A stretch of 64,000 nucleotides of DNA, taken from positions 102,319 through 166,318 of the forward strand of contig JAUYAK010000076.1 in NCBI GenBank assembly GCA_030693515.1, written 5' to 3'. This DNA is from Opitutaceae bacterium (lineage in GTDB: Bacteria; Verrucomicrobiota; Verrucomicrobiia; Opitutales; Opitutaceae). Both the position numbers and the translations under genes were made by a program. Shown here one piece after another: positions 8,403 to 16,463 of the stretch (the first letter of the stretch is position 1; each line of letters opens with the position of its first letter). Under the pieces are notes generated by a model. That model ran no database searches, had not been told where the DNA came from, and worked only from the letters and a program-made list of their open reading frames with translations.

Positions 8403-9665
8403 GTGAAAACCCCGCTCTTGCTTGTTTTTGCCACGCTGCTGTCTGGCGTGATCGCCGTCGCTGCCGATCAGCCCGCCGCTAAGAAGAAAGGCGGCTCCAC
8501 CAAAGCCCCTGGCACGGCGGTGAAAGGTGAAGTCACCGGCGGCCTGCCGCCCGATGCCAGGACCCTCCAACTCGGTGACCGCGCGCCGGACTTCAAGCTC
8601 CTCGGCATCGACGGCAAGATGCACACCCTCGCGGATTATCAGGCGGCGAAGCTGCTCATGGTGGTCTTCCTCTCGAATCACTGTCCCTACTCGCATGCGT
8701 CCGAGACGCGCCTCATCCCGATGGCGAAGGAGTTTAAGGCGCAGGGCCTTGACGTCGTCGCCATCAATCCAAACAGCCCAGACAGCGTCCGCGTGGATGA
8801 GCTTGGCTACAGCAAATACAACGACGGCTACGAGGAGATGAAACTCTACGCCCGCGACTCGGGCTTTCCGTTTCCCTATCTCTACGACGGCGACACGCAG
8901 GCGACGGCCAAGGCCTACGGGTGCCTCGCGACACCCCACGTCTTCCTCTTCGATCAAGAGCGCAAGCTTCGCTACGTTGGCCGCGTGGACGATTCGCGCT
9001 TTGAGGATCCGAAGACCGTGACCTCGCACGACACCCGCAATGCCATCACCGAACTGCTCGCCGGCCGGCCGGTCACCAAGTCGAAGACCATCGTCATGGG
9101 CTGCTCCACGAAGTGGAACACAAAGCGCGACGACATCGCTCAGGCCGAGCAGAAATGGAAATCCGAGCCCGTCGATCTCGAGCTCATCGATGCAGCTGGC
9201 GTGGCCAAGCTCGCGAAGAACGACTCCAATCGTCTCCGCCTCGTCAACGTCTGGGCCACGTGGTGCGCACCCTGCGTCGCGGAATTTCCCGAACTCGTCT
9301 CGCTCGCCCGCCGCGTAGGTAACCGCGATTTCGAGATGGTTACGATCTCGATGGACGACGCGAAGATGCGGCCGCAGGTGAAGGCGTTTCTCGAAAAGCA
9401 GCACGTGGCCACGCCCGGCCGGCTCAAGCGTCTCCTCGCCGCGGAAGGCCGCACCGCGCTTAACTTCCTCTATACCGGCGCCAGCACCGATGACCTCGTG
9501 AAAGCCCTGGACCCCGAGTGGCCGGGCCCGCTCCCGCACACCGTCCTGATCGCGCCCGGCGGGAAAATCGTCTGGCGGCACAATGGCGCCGTCGATCCCG
9601 CGGTTCTCCGGCACAAGGTCATCGAACTCCTCGGGCCGTTCTACACTCCGGAGGAGAAGCGTTAG
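8403..9665 (+). CDS. Secreted protein with two thioredoxin-fold domains
   Basis: Starts with GTG at 8403; that start gives the signal MKTPLLLVFATLLSGVIAVA. The 420-residue product has two thioredoxin-fold modules. The first (about 52-220) is AhpC/TSA-redoxin-like with SNHCPYSHA (Cys94 in a CPYS motif) and a cis-Pro ATPHVFLFD. The second (about 255-415) is TlpA/ResA-like with VWATWCAPC (Cys288 and Cys291) and PHTVLIAPGGKIVWR. Such proteins handle disulfides or peroxides in the periplasm. Why it sits among TonB receptors and sugar enzymes is not obvious; it may keep secreted partners reduced or mature a cytochrome. The first module lacks the second Cys of a CxxC. Confidence 0.85.
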   Translation: MKTPLLLVFATLLSGVIAVAADQPAAKKKGGSTKAPGTAVKGEVTGGLPPDARTLQLGDRAPDFKLLGIDGKMHTLADYQAAKLLMVVFLSNHCPYSHASETRLIPMAKEFKAQGLDVVAINPNSPDSVRVDELGYSKYNDGYEEMKLYARDSGFPFPYLYDGDTQATAKAYGCLATPHVFLFDQERKLRYVGRVDDSRFEDPKTVTSHDTRNAITELLAGRPVTKSKTIVMGCSTKWNTKRDDIAQAEQKWKSEPVDLELIDAAGVAKLAKNDSNRLRLVNVWATWCAPCVAEFPELVSLARRVGNRDFEMVTISMDDAKMRPQVKAFLEKQHVATPGRLKRLLAAEGRTALNFLYTGASTDDLVKALDPEWPGPLPHTVLIAPGGKIVWRHNGAVDPAVLRHKVIELLGPFYTPEEKR

Positions 9666-9732
9666 ACTGCGAATCCGCGATCAACCGAGCGGTGGGCGCA
9701 CCCGCCCACCCACCAAGAGGCCTCCGTTCCCC

Positions 9733-10719
9733 ATGAAATCCCTGCTGTTCATCTCTTTTTTTGCGGCCGTCTCGGCGGTCGTGGCCGCACCGGCGAAAAA
9801 AATCCTGTTCTTCAGCAAGTGTTCAAATTTCGAACACAGCGTCGTGCGCGAACGCGGCGGTCAGCCAAGTTGGGTGCAGCAGGTCTTGTCGGAGCTCGGG
9901 CCCAAGCACGGGCTCGCATTCACGTTCTCCAAGGACGGAAGCAAGTTTTCCCCGGAGTATCTCGCGCAGTTCGACGCCTTCTTTTTCTACACGAGCGGCG
10001 ACCTGCTCTCGCCGGGCAAAGACGGCAATCCGCCGATGGCTGCCGCGGGCAAGCAAGCGCTCCTCGATGCGATAGCCGGCGGCAAGGGCTTCATCGGTGC
10101 GCACTCGGCGGCGGACACGTTTCACACCGACGAGACCGCGGAGACCAACACCAACCAGCCGCGCACGTGGCGGTATCAGAACCGCGGTGACAAAACCGAT
10201 CCCTATCTCCGGATGCTTGGCGGTGAGTTGATCATCCACGGCACGCAACAGGTCGGCCGCGTGCTTGTCACGGACTCGAAATTCCCTGGTTTCGCCGCGC
10301 GCGGTGCGAGCTTCGAGCTGCTGGAGGAGTGGTATTCGATGGTGAATTTTGCCCCCGATCTGCACGTGCTGCTCGTGCAGGACACCGCGGCTATGAAGGA
10401 TCCGTTTGCCGGCACTAAAGACTGGCCGCCGGCCGGTTGGGACACGCCCTACCAGCGCCCGCCCTATCCCTCGACGTGGGCGCGGATGCATGGCAAGGGC
10501 CGGGTGTTCTACACCTCGATGGGCCATCGCGAGGACAACTGGCTCAACCCCGTCTTCCAGGAAATCCTTGTCGGTGGTATGGCTTGGGCGGTGCGAAATA
10601 TCGACGCCGACGTAACGCCGAACCTCGCCCAAGTCGCGCCGCGCGCGAGCGAACTTCCTCCCGTCTCCGGCCCGGTCGGCGGTTTGCCCAAGGGCGTCAC
10701 GGTCCCCGGCGCGAAGTGA
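9733..10719 (+). CDS. ThuA domain-containing protein
   Basis: The ATG at 9733 is preferred because it begins a signal peptide (MKSLLFISFFAAVSAVVAA) and fits the gene spacing; the frame stays open upstream through the end of the previous gene. 328 residues. The ThuA/type-1 glutamine-amidotransferase-like fold is clear: KKILFFSKCSNFEHS at the first strand, FDAFFFYTSGDL, GKGFIGAHSAADTFH (about 115-130), GGELIIHGTQQVGRV, EEWY, and RVFYTSMGHRED...NPVFQEILVGGMAWAV at the end. The family is named after trehalose utilisation and is usually found with Gfo/Idh and DUF1080 proteins of 3-keto-sugar metabolism; activity is not established for most members. Confidence 0.88.
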   Translation: MKSLLFISFFAAVSAVVAAPAKKILFFSKCSNFEHSVVRERGGQPSWVQQVLSELGPKHGLAFTFSKDGSKFSPEYLAQFDAFFFYTSGDLLSPGKDGNPPMAAAGKQALLDAIAGGKGFIGAHSAADTFHTDETAETNTNQPRTWRYQNRGDKTDPYLRMLGGELIIHGTQQVGRVLVTDSKFPGFAARGASFELLEEWYSMVNFAPDLHVLLVQDTAAMKDPFAGTKDWPPAGWDTPYQRPPYPSTWARMHGKGRVFYTSMGHREDNWLNPVFQEILVGGMAWAVRNIDADVTPNLAQVAPRASELPPVSGPVGGLPKGVTVPGAK

Positions 10720-10747
10720 AACCATTCCCTGTTTGAATAATTTCCCC

Positions 10748-11710
10748 ATGAAACTTCGTCTCTCTCTTTTGCTCGCCGTGCTCCTCGCCCCGGTGGCCGC
10801 GCAGGATGCGCTCAAGCGCCCGCGTATCACGGGCATCTCTCACGCGGCCTTCTATGTCTCCGACATGGCCAAGGCGCGCGCCTTCTACGAGGGCTTCCTC
10901 GGCTACGAGTCTCCGTTTTCGATCCCGCGCAAGGACCCGAAGGAGCAACTCGTGTGGATCAAAATCAATGACCGCCAGACCGTGGAGCTGTTTCCCGGCT
11001 CCGAAGTCTCGCCCGACACGGATCGTCTCTACCACATCGCCGTCGAGACCGACGACGCCGAGGCGATGCGGCTTTATCTCCAGTCGAAGGGCGTGGCGGT
11101 TCCACCGAAGACGGCGATCGGGAAAATCGGCAATAAAAACTATTTCGTGAAGGATCCGAACGGCAACACGGTCGAGATCGTCGAGTATTTGCCCGAGAGC
11201 TGGACCGTGCGGGAGAAGGGGAAATACATGTCGGATCGGCGCATTTCCACCCGCATGAGCCACGTGGGCGTGATGGTCGGCCAGCTCGACCTCTCGATGA
11301 AATTCTACGGCGAGATTCTCGGTTTTACCGAGATCTGGCGCGGCGGCGGCGGGTCCACGCTCAGCTGGGTCAACATGCGCGTGCCGGACGGGGAGGACTA
11401 CGTGGAGTTCATGCTTTACGCCAGGGCCCCCACGCGGGACGTCATGCTCACCAAGCATCACATCTGTCTCGAAGTGGACGATGTCGAGAAAGCCGGCGCG
11501 ATCCTGGCGAGCCGTCCACTGCCTCCCGGTCTCAAGGCGCCCGACGCGATGAAAACCGGCGTGAACGGCAAACGCCAAATCAACTACTACGATCCCGACG
11601 GCACGCGCGTCGAAATCATGGAGCCGCGGACCTTCAACGGAAACCCCGTCCCACCCTCGCGCGCCATGCCCCCGGCGCCCCTGCCGCCCTACCAACCCGC
11701 CAGCAAGTGA
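10748..11710 (+). CDS. Secreted double VOC (glyoxalase-fold) protein
   Basis: Start at ATG 10748 gives a signal peptide (MKLRLSLLLAVLLAPVAAQ); an in-frame TTG at 10733 is less likely. The 320-residue protein carries two vicinal-oxygen-chelate modules: residues about 28-150 (GISHAAFYVSDMAKARAFYEG, then DPNGNTVEIVEY) and about 170-295 (SHVGVMVGQLDLSMKFYGEILG, then KHHICLEVDD and DPDGTRVEIME). His/Glu metal ligands at the usual strand ends are present. The fold covers glyoxalases, dioxygenases and epimerases, so function is open; secretion is unusual for a VOC enzyme. Located between ThuA and a TonB receptor with 26-28-base gaps. Confidence 0.85.
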   Translation: MKLRLSLLLAVLLAPVAAQDALKRPRITGISHAAFYVSDMAKARAFYEGFLGYESPFSIPRKDPKEQLVWIKINDRQTVELFPGSEVSPDTDRLYHIAVETDDAEAMRLYLQSKGVAVPPKTAIGKIGNKNYFVKDPNGNTVEIVEYLPESWTVREKGKYMSDRRISTRMSHVGVMVGQLDLSMKFYGEILGFTEIWRGGGGSTLSWVNMRVPDGEDYVEFMLYARAPTRDVMLTKHHICLEVDDVEKAGAILASRPLPPGLKAPDAMKTGVNGKRQINYYDPDGTRVEIMEPRTFNGNPVPPSRAMPPAPLPPYQPASK

Positions 11711-11736
11711 GCCGATTTATTCACCCATCACCCGCC

Positions 11737-13932
11737 ATGCGTTATTTGAAAACCCACCGCCGCGCGGCCTGCGCGATAACTCTCATGGCGCTTGTCGCCT
11801 CCGGCCTGGCCGCCGAAAACCCCGACCAGACGGTGCTCCTCTCTGAGTTCACCGTCTCCGAGAAATCGCTCAACGGCTACATCGCCTCCGAGAGCGTCAC
11901 CGGCACGCGAGTCGCGACACAGATCAAGGATCTGCCATTTGCAATCAGCGTCATCACGAGCGAGTTCATGAACGATTTCGACATGTTCGATCTCGGTGCG
12001 GACCTCGTCTACACCGCCTCGCTCAACGCCGTGGATACGCAGGGAAACTCGAATCTTCGCGGCTACGGCGGCACCTTCACGCTGCGCAACGGGTTCTATC
12101 GCCTCGGGCTGAACGACCGCATCAACACCGACCGCATCGAAATCATCAAGGGACCCAACGCCGCGATCTACGGCGCGACCTCGCCGGCGGGTTTGATCAA
12201 TTACGTCTCGAAACGCCCGAAGGCGACGCCGTCGCAGATGTTCCGGGTCACGGCCGGCAGCGATGACCTGATCCGCGGCGAGACGAACGTGAACAGTCCT
12301 CTCGGCTCACTGGGCGGCGTGAAATTCTATCAACTCTTCAGCGCGCAGGCGGAGAACAGTGGCTCCAATACCCGCTTCGCGAACACCAAGAAACGTTTCA
12401 TCGGTGAGTCGGTCCTCGCCAAGTTTCCGGGTGGAGCGACCGTGTTGACGGAGTTCGAATGGTCGAAGCGCGATTCGGTGACGGCGACCTCGACCGTGCC
12501 CTTCGAATACAACCTGACCACGCGCACCTACTCGTCGGTGTTGCGCCCCGATCTCGCCAACTTCAGCCAAGGCGGGCCGGATTCGGAACAGGACCGTGAG
12601 TCAACGTCGGTGTATATGACGTTCGAGAAACGCTGGACGCCGGTGTGGTCGAGCCGCGCCGGCGGTTATTATTACCGGCGGCAGGCCTTCAACTTCAATT
12701 CCGGCTCCAGCGACCAGTTCGACCCGGTGCGGCGGCAGTTTGGCCGGGGGAATGTGCTGTGGGATCCGTTGAACGAAGACGGCGGCGCCTTCCAGATCGA
12801 CACGATCGCGGATTACGCCCTGTTCAACGGCAAGGTGCAGAACAAGACTCTGCTGACCCTCGATTACTCGCAAAATTGGCGCTACCGCCAGCAGCGGCAG
12901 GCGAACAGCCGCGTTTACACGATCAGCGGCGTGCTCCTCGACAATCCCGACTACTCGTTGCCGCCGCACAGCGCGTTCAGCATCGTGACTCGTAACGACA
13001 AGACACGCTGGGATACCAAGGGGCTCTTCCTCCGCCAACAGACAACCGTGCTGGACGGCCGGCTCATTGGGTTCGCCGGTATCCGGCGCGACATGGTCAC
13101 CTACAACTTCACTTTCGGCGATCAGTTCAACGCAGCGGGCGGCGCCCTGCGGACACGCGGCCAGGTCTCCCGCTACACGAGCTCGGCGTGGTCGCCGAAC
13201 GTGGGCGCGAACTACAAGCTCACGCGCAACGTGTCGGTTTACTCCAGCCACAGCCGGTCGTTCACGCCGGCGGGTCAGAGCGCGCGCCTCGGCGAGCCCT
13301 ATCTCGAAAACGAAACATCGCGTGGCTGGGATTATGGCATCAAGGCCTCGTTTTTGGGCGATCGATTGCTCTTCACGTTGGGCGGATTCTACATCGACCG
13401 TTTTGGGGTAAAAACCACCCAGCGCGATCCGATCACGGGGATCAACGAAGTCATCGCCGCCGGCACGCAGAATTCGAAGGGCGTGGAATTTGAAGGCTCG
13501 TGGCGCGTGACTGATGCACTGACGCTGCAGGCCAGCGGCAGCGCGGTGAACGCGAAAATTCGCTACAACGGCAACGCCACGACCGATGTCGGCCGTCACC
13601 CTGCCGGCGTGCCGGCGGATCAAGCGAGCGCAGTGATACGCTACGATTTTCGTCACGGCTCGTTGGCGGGCTTTGCGTGGAATGCAGGTCTCGTCTACAG
13701 CGGAAGCGCCTACCCGAACTCGACGGCGACTGATGCCCGCCGCAATGTGCAGACCGATTCCTTCACGGTCGTGAATTCGGGCGTCAGCTACTCGTGGCGG
13801 CGCAGCGCGGATCGCATTCGCCACGCGGTGCGGTTGAGCGCGAAGAATCTCTTCGATAAAAATTATCTCACGCCCCGCGCCGAGCTGGGCGCGAACCGGG
13901 GTATCTATCTCGCCTATACGCTGAACCACTGA
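11737..13932 (+). CDS. TonB-dependent receptor (siderophore-receptor-like)
   Basis: ATG at 11737 begins the signal peptide (MRYLKTHRRAACAITLMALVASGLAA); 731 residues. It is a paralogue of the receptor at 6075-8321: LLSEFTVSE at the TonB-box position, SVTGTRVATQIKDL, NLRGYGGTF, RIEIIKGPNAAIYGATSPAG, YVSKRP and the ending YLAYTLNH. The plug is about residues 45-175 and the barrel fills the rest. Two related receptors with different loops in one operon suggest related but distinct ligands. It is followed after 19 bases by the ECF sigma factor gene, so the sigma/FecR pair may be expressed with, and control, these receptors. Confidence 0.93.
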   Translation: MRYLKTHRRAACAITLMALVASGLAAENPDQTVLLSEFTVSEKSLNGYIASESVTGTRVATQIKDLPFAISVITSEFMNDFDMFDLGADLVYTASLNAVDTQGNSNLRGYGGTFTLRNGFYRLGLNDRINTDRIEIIKGPNAAIYGATSPAGLINYVSKRPKATPSQMFRVTAGSDDLIRGETNVNSPLGSLGGVKFYQLFSAQAENSGSNTRFANTKKRFIGESVLAKFPGGATVLTEFEWSKRDSVTATSTVPFEYNLTTRTYSSVLRPDLANFSQGGPDSEQDRESTSVYMTFEKRWTPVWSSRAGGYYYRRQAFNFNSGSSDQFDPVRRQFGRGNVLWDPLNEDGGAFQIDTIADYALFNGKVQNKTLLTLDYSQNWRYRQQRQANSRVYTISGVLLDNPDYSLPPHSAFSIVTRNDKTRWDTKGLFLRQQTTVLDGRLIGFAGIRRDMVTYNFTFGDQFNAAGGALRTRGQVSRYTSSAWSPNVGANYKLTRNVSVYSSHSRSFTPAGQSARLGEPYLENETSRGWDYGIKASFLGDRLLFTLGGFYIDRFGVKTTQRDPITGINEVIAAGTQNSKGVEFEGSWRVTDALTLQASGSAVNAKIRYNGNATTDVGRHPAGVPADQASAVIRYDFRHGSLAGFAWNAGLVYSGSAYPNSTATDARRNVQTDSFTVVNSGVSYSWRRSADRIRHAVRLSAKNLFDKNYLTPRAELGANRGIYLAYTLNH

Positions 13933-13951
13933 ATCTGCGCCGCTCTCTCCC

Positions 13952-14506
13952 ATGTCTGAAGCACCTCAAGATGAAGCCGAGAATCGAAAGCGGCTGATGG
14001 CGTTGATGACGCGGCACCAGCGGCAGATTTTCGCCTATATCTATACTCTCGTGCCGGACCGCCATGACGCGGAAGACTTGTTGCAGGAAACCAGCTTGGT
14101 GATTTGCGAAAAGTTCGACCAGTTCAAATCCGGCACGGACTTCGTAGCCTGGGCGTGCCAGATTGCCTGGTGGCGGGTGCGCTATTCCCGGCAGAAGTTT
14201 GCGCGCTCGAAAGTCGTGTTCGACGACGAGGTGCTGGCGTCGGTGGCCAACACGGTGAGCACGATGCGCGAGGAACTCGACGCCCGCCACGAAGCGTTGG
14301 CGGCCTGTCTGCAAAAACTCCCGGCTCGCGACCGTGAACTGGTGTTGACGCGCTACGAGCCGGGTTGCGGCGTCGCGGAAGCTGCCCAGCGCTCGGGCCG
14401 CTCGATGGACGCGGCTTACAAGGCGTTGAACCGGTTGCGGAAATTATTGCATGACTGTGTGACCCACGAACTGGCGCACACGCAGCCGCATGGGGGTGCC
14501 GCATGA
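13952..14506 (+). CDS. ECF-type RNA polymerase sigma factor
   Basis: 184 residues with sigma region 2 at about 20-88 (RHQRQIFAYIYTLVPDRHDAEDLLQET, then FVAWACQIAWWRVRYSR, the -10 recognition and melting part) and region 4 at about 125-172 (LQKLPARDRELVLTRY, then VAEAAQRSGRSMDAAYKALNRLRK, the -35 recognition helix-turn-helix). The AYIYTLVPDRHDAEDLLQET and QIAWWRVR wording is that of the Rhodopirellula/Verrucomicrobium sigma subfamily. The stop overlaps the start of the FecR-LamG gene by 4 bases (ATGA), so the two are translationally coupled, the standard layout of an ECF sigma factor and its membrane regulator. Likely targets are nearby TonB receptor promoters; unproven. Confidence 0.92.
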   Translation: MSEAPQDEAENRKRLMALMTRHQRQIFAYIYTLVPDRHDAEDLLQETSLVICEKFDQFKSGTDFVAWACQIAWWRVRYSRQKFARSKVVFDDEVLASVANTVSTMREELDARHEALAACLQKLPARDRELVLTRYEPGCGVAEAAQRSGRSMDAAYKALNRLRKLLHDCVTHELAHTQPHGGAA

Positions 14507-16107
14507 ACCTGAGCGATGGCGATATTCTGGAGTTGAACGAACTTTTCGGGGCGCTGGTGGACGGCACCGCGACGGAGAAGCAGCGGGAACGACTGGCGCG
14601 ACTGCTGCGCGATTCGGAGGCGGCCCGGCGCTGTTACGTCCGGGCCATGGGGCAATCGGCGAGCCTTCACTTGTATGCCGCCGAGATGCAGTCCGACGCA
14701 CCTGACGCGCGACCGAGCAGGGGCAATCTGCTCTCTTTCGCGCGGTGGGTGGGCGGCGCGCTGGCGGTGGCGGCGGCGCTCGCCGTCGGTTTTATTCTCT
14801 TCAGCCGCTGGGCGAGCGGGGAGCGAAACGTGCGGCCTGCCACCCGCGCGGAGTTCGTCGCGCGGATTACAGGTGAGAAAGGCTCGGAGTGGAGCAGCGG
14901 CGGCGAGGGGTTGCAGCCGGGCACCTACCTGCGAAAAGGCCAGCGGCTCGAGCTACGCGCGGGCTACGTTGAAATCACTTTCGATTCCGGCGCGCGCGTG
15001 ATGCTGGAAGGCGCGGCGTCGCTCGACGTCAATTCGGCTTGGGATGCAACGCTGCGGCGCGGCACCTTGAAGGCCAGCGTGCCGCCCGAAGCGATCGGCT
15101 TCCGCGTGAGCAATCCGTTCGTGGACGTCCTCGATCTAGGGACCGAGTTCACCATGATTGCCGATGCGAACGGTGGCGCGGAAGTGCTCGTGAACAAAGG
15201 CGAGGTGGAGGCGGCGCCGCGCGGGCGTGGCGAGGTGGAGGCGATCCTGTTGCGGGAAAAGGAAGCACGGCGGTTCGCGGAATCCGGTATGTCCGACGTG
15301 ACGGATCGCGAGCGGAAATTCGCGCTTTTTACGCAGCCGCTCGAACTGCAACGCCTGAAGACGACGCTTGGTTATGCGCACTGGTCGTTCGACGGAACCC
15401 AAGACGCGTTTTCGGCGGATGGACCTTTGTCGCGCACCGGCGCATCGGCGTTCGCTCTCGTCGCGAACGGCGGGGGCACGGTCTCGCTCACCGAAAGTCC
15501 GCACGGGCAGGCGCTGCGCTTCGACGGGCAGATGTTTGCGAAAGCGAGTTTCCCCGGAATCTCCAGTGCGCGGCCGCGCACGATCGCATTCTGGGTCAGA
15601 GTGCCGGAGGACGCGCAGCCGGTGGATACATGGATGATCGCATGGGGCACGACGTTTCCCAAGCTCGGCTATCGTCCGGTGCATATCGGCTGGAACCGGC
15701 GGCCCGGCGAGGGTGCGCTCGGGGCGCTGCGCACGGATTTTGGCGGCGGTCACGCGATCGGCACGACGTCGTTGCGCGATGGCAAGTGGCACCATGTTGC
15801 CGTGTATTTCGCGCCCGGGGAAGGCATCGACGCGCCCGTGCAGGTAAAACAATACATCGATGGGCGCCTCGACAGCAGCACGATCGTGCCGGGTGTGGTC
15901 CGCGCGCCCGTGGGCATGGTGGATGCGACAGTCGAACACCAGGTGTGGCTCGGCTACCGCCTGACGGGACACAAACAGGAGGGCCGGCGATTTCGCGGCG
16001 AGTTAGACGAGCTTTTTATCGCAGATCGCGGCCTCCAGCCGCACGAGATCGTCTCGCTTATGAAAGATAACCGGCTGCCCGAGTCACCCCTAACCGTTCA
16101 TCCCTGA
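14503..16107 (+). CDS. FecR-type membrane regulator fused to LamG domain
   Basis: 534 residues. Residues 1-80 are a cytoplasmic, helix-rich segment (ELFGALVDGTATEKQRERLARLL) expected to bind the sigma factor; a single transmembrane helix follows at about 83-101. A FecR domain spans about 115-255 (GARVMLEGAASLDV, then VSNPFVDVLDLGTEFTMI and EVLVNKGEVE). About 285-525 is a LamG/concanavalin jelly roll (AHWSFDGT, RTIAFWVRVP, DGKWHHVAVYF, YIDGRLD, FRGELDELFIADRGL). In FecR-type systems the periplasmic part talks to a TonB receptor; here the extra lectin-like domain may sense a glycan directly. The gene overlaps the sigma gene by 4 bases. Confidence 0.88.
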   Translation: MNLSDGDILELNELFGALVDGTATEKQRERLARLLRDSEAARRCYVRAMGQSASLHLYAAEMQSDAPDARPSRGNLLSFARWVGGALAVAAALAVGFILFSRWASGERNVRPATRAEFVARITGEKGSEWSSGGEGLQPGTYLRKGQRLELRAGYVEITFDSGARVMLEGAASLDVNSAWDATLRRGTLKASVPPEAIGFRVSNPFVDVLDLGTEFTMIADANGGAEVLVNKGEVEAAPRGRGEVEAILLREKEARRFAESGMSDVTDRERKFALFTQPLELQRLKTTLGYAHWSFDGTQDAFSADGPLSRTGASAFALVANGGGTVSLTESPHGQALRFDGQMFAKASFPGISSARPRTIAFWVRVPEDAQPVDTWMIAWGTTFPKLGYRPVHIGWNRRPGEGALGALRTDFGGGHAIGTTSLRDGKWHHVAVYFAPGEGIDAPVQVKQYIDGRLDSSTIVPGVVRAPVGMVDATVEHQVWLGYRLTGHKQEGRRFRGELDELFIADRGLQPHEIVSLMKDNRLPESPLTVHP

Positions 16108-16463
16108 AAAACCGTTATGTCGCACCGTGTTCATCCATTCCGCGTATTCCTCATCGGTGCGTTGGTCGCGGTAGGAGCACATTTTTTCATCACCGCACGC
16201 CGTCGACGGCGCTCGCGGTGCAAGGTGGCCGAAGCGATACGCAGGGTTAAAGGGTGGCACGGGATGCACACAGGCTGTGGACCACTCTCCTTTGCTTCTC
16301 TCACAGGAAGAGTGAGCGCGCTCATGCGCGTTGTGAGCGTTTGAGACCATAGCAATTGAAGCGCCGCTCCACTTGGACACCATTCCTGAGATCACTCGGA
16401 TCATGCTCCTCCCGCCTCGGCGGCTGCTCCGGACTACACCCTTCGCTTCGACCTACTTAATCT
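16108..16463 (+). other. Leader/promoter region of the first large TonB receptor
   Basis: 356 bases without a confident gene. An open frame at 16117-16344 would encode 75 residues with one hydrophobic stretch (FLIGALVAVGAHFFI) followed by an arginine run, starting 9 bases after the previous stop. It has no ribosome-binding site and runs through the palindromic sites at 16313-16345, so I do not call it. The rest presumably holds the promoter of the receptor at 16464. Confidence 0.5.
16313..16345. promoter_or_regulatory. Operator-like TGAGCG cluster
   Basis: A perfect 12-base palindrome TGAGCGCGCTCA at 16313-16324 is followed by another TGAGCG at 16334-16339 running into GTTTGAG at 16339-16345, about 119 bases before the receptor ATG. 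The same words recur, differently spaced, upstream of the paralogous receptor (21868-21913). LacI-type operators often have a CG-centred palindrome like this, but no LacI gene is in the window. Confidence 0.45.

Noticed and set aside
16117..16344. 75-codon frame with one hydrophobic stretch after the FecR-LamG gene
   Set aside because: No ribosome-binding site, it crosses the operator palindromes, and the second half is Arg/Ser-rich without conserved features.
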